Below, one piece after another: positions 52,698 to 59,895 of a DNA stretch of 64,000 bases (the stretch's first letter is position 1; every line of letters starts with the position of its first letter). The position numbers and the translations under genes were made by a program. This DNA comes from Paenibacillus xylanexedens (GTDB lineage: Bacteria > Bacillota > Bacilli > Paenibacillales > Paenibacillaceae): the NCBI RefSeq assembly GCF_001908275.1, contig NZ_CP018620.1, positions 1,860,001 to 1,924,000 of the forward strand. The letters run 5' to 3'. Below the pieces are notes generated by a model, which searched no databases, was not told the DNA's origin, and saw only the letters and a list, made by a program, of their open reading frames with translations.

Positions 52698-52805
52698 TTG
52701 GACATGTTAGTCGTTGCATATCGGGAACAGGATCATGACAAGTTGGTCGAGATCTGGGAGAGTGCTGTTCGGGCAACTCATTGGTTAACCACGGGATATA
52801 AATGA
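52698..52805 (+). pseudogene. Truncated GNAT acetyltransferase (N-terminal remnant)
   Basis: 35 codons from a TTG start behind AAGGAG, reading a GNAT-like N-terminus: AYREQDHDKLVEIWESAVRATHWLT, with the W-x-x-A-V-x-A-T-H pattern of YafP-type N-acetyltransferases, then an early TGA. The acetyl-CoA-binding core is gone. The WXG100 gene starts 21 nt later, so its arrival or a deletion probably removed the rest. Too short to be a functional enzyme. Confidence 0.7.
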
Positions 52806-52826
52806 CCACGAAGAGGAGTGTGCAGG

Positions 52827-53813
52827 ATGACACAGATCAAGGTGACACCGGAACAACTGGAGACGGTCAGTGGGCAGTTCGCTCAGGCACATCAGCAATT
52901 ATCGGGCTTCATGTCCACATTGGACGGCAAGATGAGTGTCATGCGCAGCAACTGGGATGGCATGGAGCGTGAGCGTTTTTATAACGATTATTCAACGGCT
53001 CAAGGCACGATGAAATCTGTTCTGGAACTGGTTCTGTCCATTCAGTCGGAGCTTAAGAAGATTGCCGAGCGTTTCCGCACGACAGATGAAGAGGCGGTGA
53101 GCCAGGCAATCATGACGGCGCTGACCGCAGCGCAGGCGCTATCAACCATGGGCAAAAATAAAGGCGATGATCTGGACAAAACGCCAGGTCCACCAAAGAA
53201 CATGGATGAATGGGATGAGAAGGATGCCGAGAAATACCAGAACTATGAGGAAATGCTGAAGAAAGCCAAAGAGATGGGTGACGAAGAACTTGCGCAGCAG
53301 ATTCAGGCCAGCATGAACATCATTCGGCTTCAGTATGAAGATGTAATCTATCAGACTGACCCTAATACGGGCAAGACGGTAAAAATAACCGAGGATTCCA
53401 TCGTAGGTACGTATCAGGTGAAAAGCGACAAGGGCGAAACGACCACCATCAGTCTGGATAAACAGGGCAATGTGGTGGACTATAGCAAGGATACGGAAAA
53501 GTATAGGTATTCGGAGCAAACGCACACGACCAGTCAAGGCGAGCATCTCTTTGGCAAAGCAGCACAAACGGCTACGGCCTACGGGATTGGTCTGCTGCTC
53601 ACAAGCAAGACGGGCTCTGCTTTTACAGAACATGCCACTGGACTTGGTTCTTCCTTCGTTGCGGACAAGTTCCTGTTCTCTGTGCCGGAAGAAGGCGAGA
53701 CACGGACGATGATCTACCGTACCAATAAGGACACGGGCAAAATCGAGAATATGATCGTTGTCACGCGCGGCGACAACGATATTGAATATACTCCGTGGCG
53801 GGAGTACTTCTAA
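52827..53813 (+). CDS. WXG100-type protein with long C-terminal domain
   Basis: 328 residues. Residues 1-95 form the helical hairpin of the WXG100/ESAT-6 superfamily, with the turn SNWDGMERERFYNDY and long flanking helices, the secretion signal class of type VII systems. After an acidic, coiled-coil-like linker (about 110-170), the C-terminal region (about 175-328) is beta-rich with GTYQVKSDKGETTTISLDKQG and a glycine/alanine stretch AYGIGLLLTSKTGSAF that could be membrane-active. I do not recognise a toxin fold, and no immunity gene follows on this strand. The ATG at 52827 follows GAGGAG. May be a type VII effector or surface protein. Confidence 0.75.
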   Translation: MTQIKVTPEQLETVSGQFAQAHQQLSGFMSTLDGKMSVMRSNWDGMERERFYNDYSTAQGTMKSVLELVLSIQSELKKIAERFRTTDEEAVSQAIMTALTAAQALSTMGKNKGDDLDKTPGPPKNMDEWDEKDAEKYQNYEEMLKKAKEMGDEELAQQIQASMNIIRLQYEDVIYQTDPNTGKTVKITEDSIVGTYQVKSDKGETTTISLDKQGNVVDYSKDTEKYRYSEQTHTTSQGEHLFGKAAQTATAYGIGLLLTSKTGSAFTEHATGLGSSFVADKFLFSVPEEGETRTMIYRTNKDTGKIENMIVVTRGDNDIEYTPWREYF

Positions 53814-53823
53814 GCCACGGATG

Positions 53824-53953
53824 GGGTTGGCAAGCGGGCAACACAGGGATACCTGATTGCGGCCTGCTTGCCGACCCACCGCATGGAGCCATGTGGTTGT
53901 GTATCACATGGCTATGCGTGTGGAGGGCAGGCGGCTTATCCGTGAGCCTGCCC
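53824..53953 (+). repeat. Three tandem hairpins behind the WXG100 gene
   Basis: Three separate inverted repeats: GGGTTGGCAAGCGGG (53824-53838) with CCTGCTTGCCGACCC (53863-53877); AGCCATGTG (53887-53895) with CACATGGCT (53905-53913); GGGCAGGC (53925-53932) with GCCTGCCC (53946-53953). They directly precede a fourth, terminator hairpin. The region is GC-rich and non-coding in any sensible frame. Confidence 0.75.
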
Positions 53954-53959
53954 GTAGAG

Positions 53960-54010
53960 AAACACCCCGGCAACCTTCTCCCTGAGATGGGAAGGTTGCC
54001 GGGGTGTTTT
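53960..54010 (+). terminator. Very strong terminator of the WXG100 gene
   Basis: A 22-bp perfect inverted repeat: AAACACCCCGGCAACCTTCT and CCC on one side, mirrored on the other, around TGAGAT, then TTTT and a later T run (54012-54018). Confidence 0.93.
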
Positions 54011-54077
54011 GGTTTTTTCTTACCGATTAGCCACGGTCGAAGGACCGGGCCGGAAGGAGGGCTTTTTTTGCCAGAGA

Positions 54078-54866
54078 TTAATGCGTCTCTTCATCCAGAA
54101 ACGGTTTGTTCACCGCATAATACATGAAGCCCATCAGCAGCACACCACCCACCAGATTACCCAAGGTCACGGGAACCAGGTTGTGAAGCACACCTTCAAA
54201 TGAGATCGTCCCCGGGTGATTCAGCACAAGTGCAATCGCGAACGTACACATATTGGCGATGCTGTGCTCATATCCCGAGATGAAGAAGCAGAACACAAAG
54301 AGCATCATGGCGAACATTTTGGCTCCATTCTCCTTCATGAACATCGGGACAAAGAACGCCATACATACAAGCCAGTTACACAGGATTCCGCGGAAAAAGA
54401 GCTGCATGGTTGGAACTTCCATTTTGTGTTCTACCACGCTTAACAGAAAACCATTCACCTGAGACGAATCGAACAATCCGGTCAGGTAGATTAACAAGGC
54501 AAACACGGCTGCGCCCATCAGGTTACCACTATAACTCGCAATCCACAGTTTGATCACTTCGAACCAGCGCAGTTTCTTGCGCAGCGCCGCATACGTGTAA
54601 TAAAACGTATTGCCCGTGAACAGGTCACCCCCGCCATAGGCGATCAAAATGATGGCCGCGCCAAACGTAATTGCCGCCATCGGATAGGTAAACGGGGACT
54701 GCTCCATATAAAAGAAGTTACCTGTCTTAAACGCCACGATGACGCCGAATCCGATAAACATACTGGCCAGCATGGAGCGTGCGAGGTACCTGATTAAACT
54801 TTGTTTATAAATCTTGTGTTTCTTCAGAGCTAGTTGTTCCACGTTGCGTAAAGCTTCCGTTTCCAT
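54078..54866 (-). CDS. Formate/nitrite transporter family protein
   Basis: 262-residue FNT channel with six predicted membrane helices. Family blocks: FIGFGVIVAFKTG, FGAAIILIAYGGGDLFTGNTFYYTYAAL, WIASYSGNLMGAAVFALL, CNWLVCMAFFVPMF, FFISGYEHSIANMC and LVPVTLGNLVGGVLLM. Passes formate, nitrite or related small anions, with the exact ion not determined by sequence. ATG at 54866 follows GGAGGAG. As nitrate assimilation genes lie 7 kb away, nitrite is an attractive guess, but it is not in an operon with them. Convergent with the WXG100 gene. Confidence 0.9.
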   Translation of the reverse strand: METEALRNVEQLALKKHKIYKQSLIRYLARSMLASMFIGFGVIVAFKTGNFFYMEQSPFTYPMAAITFGAAIILIAYGGGDLFTGNTFYYTYAALRKKLRWFEVIKLWIASYSGNLMGAAVFALLIYLTGLFDSSQVNGFLLSVVEHKMEVPTMQLFFRGILCNWLVCMAFFVPMFMKENGAKMFAMMLFVFCFFISGYEHSIANMCTFAIALVLNHPGTISFEGVLHNLVPVTLGNLVGGVLLMGFMYYAVNKPFLDEETH

Positions 54867-54999
54867 AATTCTCCTCCAATAGCATGGTGTCTTGCTTACC
54901 ATTATAACGAAATTATGGAAATTGGGGAGGGTAAACTTGGTTTATGGATTATTACTTCGTTGTTTCGAATGCAGTACCCGTATTGCAGAAGAGCCAAAA

Positions 55000-55461
55000 T
55001 CAGGATCGGATTGAAGCGATTCTAGGCGCCGATGCTGCACCATTAACTTGTTGATGTGCAACAAGAATAGCAAAGGCCGCTCCTTTAACTAATATGTTGG
55101 CATTTCCCTCTAGAACTTCCTGAGCCAATTGGATCTCGGCTTCTGTGACGGGCAGTAGAGCGAGAGTTTGCGAGATGTAATTCTGTACATCCTCATCTTC
55201 TTCTGAGTCACGAACAAGTTGAGCGGCAGCATGAAGGATTTCGCCCAGAAGAGCAGAGGAGCCCGCCATGCCTAAAGCCCGCCAAGCTTCGATACGGATG
55301 AGATCCTCTTCATGTGTATCCATGCCAATAGCGAGGACTTGCTGAGTAAGGTGACTATCGGTTAGTTCGATTAGATCACGAAGTACCTGTAGTTTTTCTT
55401 CTCCGCTGATTTCGTTAAAATCCGGGTGTTCATTGTTGTTACTATGATTTAAATCAGACAT
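55000..55461 (-). CDS. HEAT-like helical protein, possible immunity protein
   Basis: 153 residues, acidic, all-helical by pattern, with HEAT-like units EDLIRIEAWRALGMAGSSALLGEIL and VLEGNANILVKGAAFAILVAH. No signal peptide. No named family comes to mind beyond HEAT-repeat-like proteins, which are frequent immunity proteins in polymorphic toxin loci. It is the last of three small genes in one direction (37 nt behind the colicin-immunity-like gene). The AGGAGGTGA site is 21 nt from the ATG, and an in-frame stop lies between; only a weak AGGAT is close to the start. Confidence 0.6.
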   Translation of the reverse strand: MSDLNHSNNNEHPDFNEISGEEKLQVLRDLIELTDSHLTQQVLAIGMDTHEEDLIRIEAWRALGMAGSSALLGEILHAAAQLVRDSEEDEDVQNYISQTLALLPVTEAEIQLAQEVLEGNANILVKGAAFAILVAHQQVNGAASAPRIASIRS

Positions 55462-55497
55462 GTCAGACTTATCCTATCGTTCACCTCCTGAAGAATA

Positions 55498-55716
55498 TTA
55501 AGATTGGGGTTGAACCAGGATGGGACGGGCAGCCAAGGCTTCTTCCACAATCTGTTCAGGTGTCAGGTCTCGATCATCCCAGAAAATCAGATTACTGATC
55601 TCTGCATGTGGAACCTCCTGCTGTAGCTCCGTCAACATGTCATCCAACTCGGCTTCCGTTCCTTCAGAGTCCATCAGTTTGCGAACCAATTCGACCAAAT
55701 GTAATCGATTGTCCAT
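55498..55716 (-). CDS. Colicin/pyocin-type bacteriocin immunity-like protein
   Basis: 72 residues, acidic, resembling the nuclease-colicin immunity family (Im7/Im9): an N-terminal helix pair HLVELVRKLMDSEGTEAELDDMLTELQQ, then H-A-E-I-S-N-LIFWDDRDLTPEQIVEEAL, which matches the family's HP-x-G-S-DLIYYP-(x)n-D-D-S-P-x-x-IV pattern. Such proteins bind and block HNH or tRNase toxin domains. ATG at 55716 follows AGGAGG by 7 nt; the longer frame from 55752 lacks a site. No cognate nuclease toxin is encoded in the window, so it is an orphan. Flanked by a HEAT-like gene and a membrane-anchored unknown. Confidence 0.65.
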   Translation of the reverse strand: MDNRLHLVELVRKLMDSEGTEAELDDMLTELQQEVPHAEISNLIFWDDRDLTPEQIVEEALAARPILVQPQS

Positions 55717-55752
55717 ATCGAAACCTCCTGAATGATTCATAGTGTGAACCAA

Positions 55753-56043
55753 CTAGTCTTCCATGGGCTGATTCAATGGATCATACGTGATGAGCACCGG
55801 AAAAAATTTGGGCTCAAGCATCAGACTAATGAGCTGTTCGTCTTGATCAGTATAAGAAATGAAATAGTTCCCGAAATGAGACTCGTAGATGAAGTCTTGG
55901 AATTGAAAGGAATGTTCGGGATACTTTATCTTCACATATAACGTAGTAACTCCTCGGGCTAAGGTCTCTTTTAACATAGGAATTTGGGCCACAATGATAA
56001 TAGCAATAAGAACAATTAGTATACGTTTAGCGAGACGGGTCAG
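55753..56043 (-). CDS. Small membrane-anchored protein of unknown function, uncertain start
   Basis: If translation begins at CTG 56043, behind the good site GGGGTGA, the product is 96 residues: LTRLAKRILIVLIAIIIVA, a single membrane anchor, then a beta-rich outer part (TLYVKIKYPEHSFQFQDFIYE, GNYFISYTDQDEQLISLMLEPKFFPVLITYD). The only standard start in frame is GTG 55992, which would cut off the anchor and lacks a binding site. An in-frame ATG-GGG-TGA lies just upstream, so a TGG to TGA nonsense change is another explanation. Same direction and spacing as the two immunity-like genes downstream. Family not recognised. Confidence 0.45.
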   Translation of the reverse strand: MTRLAKRILIVLIAIIIVAQIPMLKETLARGVTTLYVKIKYPEHSFQFQDFIYESHFGNYFISYTDQDEQLISLMLEPKFFPVLITYDPLNQPMED

Positions 56044-56109
56044 ATGGATTCACCCCATTATCGTAAATCAATTTTCAACAATTCATGAAGGCCCATCTCA
56101 AAATAGATG

Positions 56110-57099
56110 TCACTCCATAAGGATACCAAGATTACCAAACTGCTCGCCGTTTTCCATGCGTTCGAATGCGGTTGTTACGTCTTGCAACGGATATACGCTA
56201 TCAATTACAGGATGTATGTCATGTTGCTCTACGAATTGCAGCATTTGGATAAACTCCTCACGGCTGCCCATAGAGGTGCCGATCAGACTGATCTGCGGGA
56301 AGAAGATAGAGCGAATGGGTAGGGTCAGATCATCCCCGGAACTTGCACCATACATCACGATACGTCCACCTGGTCTGATTATATCAAAATATTTTGGGAA
56401 CATGGCTTGTCCAATGCTATCCAAGATGATGTCCACAGGTTCCAGATCGTTCTGCGTACTCCAATCGGCATGACTATCCAATGCATGGTTAGCACCCAAG
56501 CGCAGTGCCTCATTTCTTTTGGCTTCACTTCTGGAGGTGACGGTCACCGTGGCACCAGCGGCTACTGCCATGAGCAGGGCATAGGTCGCTACACCACCGC
56601 CAATACCGGGAATGAGCACATGTTCACCTTTCTTCAATACACCGCGAGTGAATAAGGCGCGATAGGCCGTCAGCGCTGAAAGGGGCAATACGCCTGCTTC
56701 CTCCCAGGATAGGTGGGCTGGCTTAGGCAGGGCATTTTCAGCAGGCAACGTTATATATTGAGCCAGTGTTCCATCCGTAGGGCCACCAACAATATCGGGT
56801 ACGGTCGGCACTTCAGATGCATGTTCCCAACCGAGTGTAGGATGGATAATGACTTCATCTCCTATCGCGAACCCACTTACGCTTTCGCCAATCGCTACGA
56901 CAATACCTGCTCCATCGGAACCGGGAACGAGTGGGATGTCCTGAGGGCCGCGTCCTGCCATGATGAATAGATCCCGATGGTTGATACCAGCGGATTTTAA
57001 TTGAATCTGCACTTCCCCGGCTTCTGGTGCCCGAGAGATTGACTCTGTATATTGAAGACCTGCAAGGCCGCTCTGGGCCGAATGGACAATAGCTTTCAT
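56110..57099 (-). CDS. Zinc-type alcohol dehydrogenase / quinone oxidoreductase family protein
   Basis: 329-residue medium-chain dehydrogenase/reductase. N-terminal GroES-like domain (about 1-120: INHRDLFIMAGRGPQDIPLVPGSDGAGIVVAIG) and a Rossmann domain (about 140-270: VLIPGIGGGVATYALLMAVAAGATVTVTSRSEAKRNEALRLGA). The catalytic-zinc Cys is replaced in N-H-R-D-L, as in the quinone oxidoreductase-like group, so it is probably a zinc-free NAD(P)H enzyme despite the usual name. ATG at 57099 is 10 nt behind AGGAGG; a TTG at 57105 is only 4 nt behind it. Divergent from a LysR gene with an operator between them. Confidence 0.88.
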   Translation of the reverse strand: MKAIVHSAQSGLAGLQYTESISRAPEAGEVQIQLKSAGINHRDLFIMAGRGPQDIPLVPGSDGAGIVVAIGESVSGFAIGDEVIIHPTLGWEHASEVPTVPDIVGGPTDGTLAQYITLPAENALPKPAHLSWEEAGVLPLSALTAYRALFTRGVLKKGEHVLIPGIGGGVATYALLMAVAAGATVTVTSRSEAKRNEALRLGANHALDSHADWSTQNDLEPVDIILDSIGQAMFPKYFDIIRPGGRIVMYGASSGDDLTLPIRSIFFPQISLIGTSMGSREEFIQMLQFVEQHDIHPVIDSVYPLQDVTTAFERMENGEQFGNLGILME

Positions 57100-57220
57100 G
57101 TTCAATATTCCTCCTGTCTGTGTAGCTAGATTTCACTACTGAGCCTCATTGTACAGACGGAGCAGATTCACGTAAAATGAACAAAAATGATTGTCAGTAT
57201 CATTGAAAATAATAGATAAG

Positions 57221-57250
57221 CATTTTGCATGAATCGGATGATGCAGAATG
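57221..57250. promoter_or_regulatory. LysR operator between divergent genes
   Basis: CATTTTGCAT (57221-57230), 10-nt spacer, ATGCAGAATG (57241-57250): a 10-bp inverted repeat with one mismatch, containing the LysR T-N11-A arrangement. It ends 30 nt before the LysR start codon and about 120 nt from the dehydrogenase gene it should control. Confidence 0.75.
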
Positions 57251-57280
57251 CCGATATAACGACGAGCAGGTGATCAGGGT

Positions 57281-58141
57281 ATGGATGCAGGTGATTTGAA
57301 AATATTTCAGGCGGTTGCCCGCGAAGGTAGTATCAGTAAAGCTGCGCTCTCACTTAATTATGTGCAGTCCAATGTAACAGCACGGATTAAACAGTTGGAG
57401 ACCCAACTGCAAGTACCGCTATTTCATCGTTCCAATCGGGGGATGTCGCTTACACCAGCAGGAGAGAACCTGCTTGGGTATGCGGATAGAATATTGGAAT
57501 TATTATATGAAGCAGAGCAGGCCACACAAGTAGGTAACCCACCGTCCGGCATACTTCGTCTGGGTGCCATAGAGACAGCAGCTTCCACTTTTTTGACGCC
57601 ACTCTTGGCTGAATATACTTCATGCTACCCGGAGGTACAGCATTCGCTTGTCACGGGTGGGACCCATAAACTGAACCAGAAGGTCATTCAACATGAATTG
57701 CATGGTGCCTTAATATATGGCCCGATTGATCATCCTGAGCTGAACTATATGAAGATGTATGACGAGGAATTGGTGTTGATCGCTGAACCTGGAGTACATG
57801 AGATGTACACGTTATTGTCCAGGCCAATGTTGTTTTTTGAGATCGGATGCACACATCGTGATCAGGCGGAATCCTTTTTGAAAGATCAGGGTATCCACAC
57901 GCTTAACATCATGGAATATGGAACACTGGATACGATTCTGAATGGTGTATCTGCCGGGCTCGGTGTATCATTACTGCCACGTTCTTCGGTTACCAAAGCA
58001 GAATCAAGAGGTGAGATTACAGTGTTATCTTTGCCCGATCCTTATTGCCGGTTGGAAGTAGGATTTGTGTATCCCCGTGGTGAACATATATCTAGTGCGC
58101 TAAGCGCTTTGGTACAGATCATTACAGAACCAGAATTATAA
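57281..58141 (+). CDS. LysR family transcriptional regulator
   Basis: 286 residues. Winged helix 1-60 (LKIFQAVAREGSISKAALSLNYVQSNVTARIKQLETQLQVPLFHRSNRGMSLTPAGE) and a periplasmic-binding-protein-like effector domain about 90-286 (GILRLGAIETAASTFLTPLLAEYTSCYPEVQHSLVTGG; DTILNGVSAGLGVSLLP). Close to the CitR/GltC-like Bacillus group by general appearance. Start follows AGGTGATC. Divergently placed from the dehydrogenase gene with a strong operator in between, so it most likely controls that gene and itself. Effector unknown. Confidence 0.92.
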   Translation: MDAGDLKIFQAVAREGSISKAALSLNYVQSNVTARIKQLETQLQVPLFHRSNRGMSLTPAGENLLGYADRILELLYEAEQATQVGNPPSGILRLGAIETAASTFLTPLLAEYTSCYPEVQHSLVTGGTHKLNQKVIQHELHGALIYGPIDHPELNYMKMYDEELVLIAEPGVHEMYTLLSRPMLFFEIGCTHRDQAESFLKDQGIHTLNIMEYGTLDTILNGVSAGLGVSLLPRSSVTKAESRGEITVLSLPDPYCRLEVGFVYPRGEHISSALSALVQIITEPEL

Positions 58142-58180
58142 GAGGTTGTTCAAAAGTTGGGTTTTGAACACACACTATAA
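58141..58180 (+). repeat. Repeat element with inverted ends, short copy
   Basis: AGAGGTTGTTCAAAA at the left and TTTTGAACACACAC then TATAA at the right, with only GTTGGG between them: the same ends as the 127-bp element at 23356-23482 without its 85-bp centre. It begins at the LysR stop codon and ends next to the SD of the following gene. Confidence 0.65.
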
Positions 58181-58188
58181 AGGAGTGA

Positions 58189-59295
58189 ATGACTTTGGAG
58201 GATACTACGTTAACATTGGCTGATGCCTTTAATCAGGTAGATTTTATTGTGGGCGGTCACGGCAGTCGCCAAGTGAAGGTGCTTCAGAACGTACTGGACC
58301 AGATTGATGGGGAGTTGTTCAGTGACCACTACGGCAACGGCCCACTCATTGAAGAATTTCAGCAACAGATGGCTGACGTTCTCGGCAAGGAATCAGCGGT
58401 GTTTTTCCCAAGTGGAACGATGGCGCAGCAGATTGCATTAAGGATCTGGTGTGACCGCAAAGGTGTAAAACGAGTAGCTTACCACCCTCTGTGTCATCTG
58501 GAAATCCATGAGGAAGACGGACTGAAAGAGTTGCATCAGATTGAATCGATTTTGCTTGCGGACAAGGATCGGTTGATTCGTTTGCAAGATGTACAAGCGC
58601 TTGATCAGGACATTGCCTGTCTGCTGTTGGAACTTCCGCAACGTGAGATTGGTGGGCAATTGCCGGCGTATGAAGAGTTGGAAGCGATCTCGGCCTATTG
58701 CCGTGAACGAGGGATTAAGCTGCATCTGGACGGGGCACGTCTGTTTGAGATCACTCCCTATTATCAGAAAACGCCTGCGGAGATTTGCAGTTTGTTTGAT
58801 ACAGTGTATGTTTCCTTTTATAAAGGCATTGGAGGTATTGCGGGGGCTATATTGGCGGGTGATCCGGATGTGATGCAAGAATCAAAAGTATGGAAACGTC
58901 GGCACGGCGGAGATCTGATCGGCCTGTATCCGTATATTCTGAGTTCCCAGTATTATTTCAATGAACGGATTGGCAAAATGGAGCTGTATTACGAGCAGGC
59001 TCAAGAACTCGCCTCCCTATTGAATGCGTGTCACGGGATACAAACCTTACCCGAGGTACCTGTATCAAATATGTTCCATGTGCACTTTGCGCTCGCTGCT
59101 GCCGAAGTTGAACCAATTCTTGTGCAAATGGCTCAGCAGTATGGCATAGGATTGACTTCATATCTGAACAAAACAAGTGGGAACAGCTGTGCCTTTGAAT
59201 TGTCTACGGGTGATCGTTATGAGAAAGTTCCTCAGGACAAGCTGCGTGCAGCACTGGAATGGCTGGATGAAGAGTTGCGTAAACAGGTGAGATAA
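58189..59295 (+). CDS. Threonine aldolase / beta-eliminating lyase family enzyme
   Basis: 368-residue PLP enzyme of fold type I. Motifs: HYGNGPLIEEFQQQMADVLGKESAVFFPSGTMAQQIAL (cofactor phosphate region), IKLHLDGARLFE (Asp that holds the PLP nitrogen), and VSFYKGIGG with the Schiff-base lysine Lys212. These are the low-specificity L-threonine aldolase hallmarks, which cleave threonine to glycine and acetaldehyde. Cys and His substitutions at non-conserved spots are unremarkable. ATG follows AAAGGAGTGA directly. It is 48 nt behind the LysR gene, separated by the short repeat element, and may be read through from it. Confidence 0.88.
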   Translation: MTLEDTTLTLADAFNQVDFIVGGHGSRQVKVLQNVLDQIDGELFSDHYGNGPLIEEFQQQMADVLGKESAVFFPSGTMAQQIALRIWCDRKGVKRVAYHPLCHLEIHEEDGLKELHQIESILLADKDRLIRLQDVQALDQDIACLLLELPQREIGGQLPAYEELEAISAYCRERGIKLHLDGARLFEITPYYQKTPAEICSLFDTVYVSFYKGIGGIAGAILAGDPDVMQESKVWKRRHGGDLIGLYPYILSSQYYFNERIGKMELYYEQAQELASLLNACHGIQTLPEVPVSNMFHVHFALAAAEVEPILVQMAQQYGIGLTSYLNKTSGNSCAFELSTGDRYEKVPQDKLRAALEWLDEELRKQVR

Positions 59296-59408
59296 AAAGT
59301 TAATTTTAATGTTCGACTCTTTTTTGGGTAAGGTGTTGCGCTTCAAGGAGAACTATTGAATTCACAACGGCTGATCAGTGGAGAAAGGTATCTTAAGGGG
59401 GAGTTCAA

Positions 59409-59879
59409 GTGACGTCAATAGAATTGAAACCGATTCGTGATCTTTTGGTGAAGGCCTACGATACAACAATGGGAGATGGGTGTACTCCTGAAACGCAACA
59501 GAGCATTGAGGATTTTGAGCAAAAGTATAATGTGAAACTGCCCGCAGCGTATCGCGCACTTTTGCTTGAATTCGGTGCATGTAATTTCGGCGATCCTGCC
59601 TTGTATTCGGTGAAAGAACTGGACTGGGCTTATCCCGAGTTTCTGGAGGCATATCGTGAATATGAGAAAGAATATGAGCTGCCAGTTGACCTCCAGCCTT
59701 TCCCGATAGGTGGATTTGGTGAAGGCAGTATGGCTATACTGGATCAAAGCTCCGGCAAGGTTTGGATGTTGATCCACGATGCAGGGGAAACTCCTCTGCG
59801 GGAAATTGCTGTGGACTTTAATGAATTGATGACGATGCTGGCTGAGTCGGCAATCTGGGTTCAGGAACAGATGAATTAA
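59409..59879 (+). CDS. SMI1/KNR4 family protein
   Basis: 156 residues with the SMI1/KNR4 pattern: IEDFEQKYNVKLPAAYRALLLEFGACNFGD near residues 34-62, then LYSVKELDWAYPEFLEAY, FPIGGFGEGSMAILDQSSGKVWMLIHDAG, and a final acidic helix. In bacteria this fold is the commonest immunity protein of polymorphic toxins, but lone copies also occur without a toxin, as here. GTG start 5-6 nt behind GGGGGAG. No toxin gene is adjacent. Confidence 0.88.
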   Translation: MTSIELKPIRDLLVKAYDTTMGDGCTPETQQSIEDFEQKYNVKLPAAYRALLLEFGACNFGDPALYSVKELDWAYPEFLEAYREYEKEYELPVDLQPFPIGGFGEGSMAILDQSSGKVWMLIHDAGETPLREIAVDFNELMTMLAESAIWVQEQMN

Positions 59880-59895
59880 CAAGGTAGACGGAAGG

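Noticed and set aside
53142..53879. 245-codon minus-strand frame opposite the WXG100 gene
   Set aside because: It mirrors the WXG100 coding sequence and has no ribosome binding site; the plus-strand gene has one and a recognisable WXG motif.
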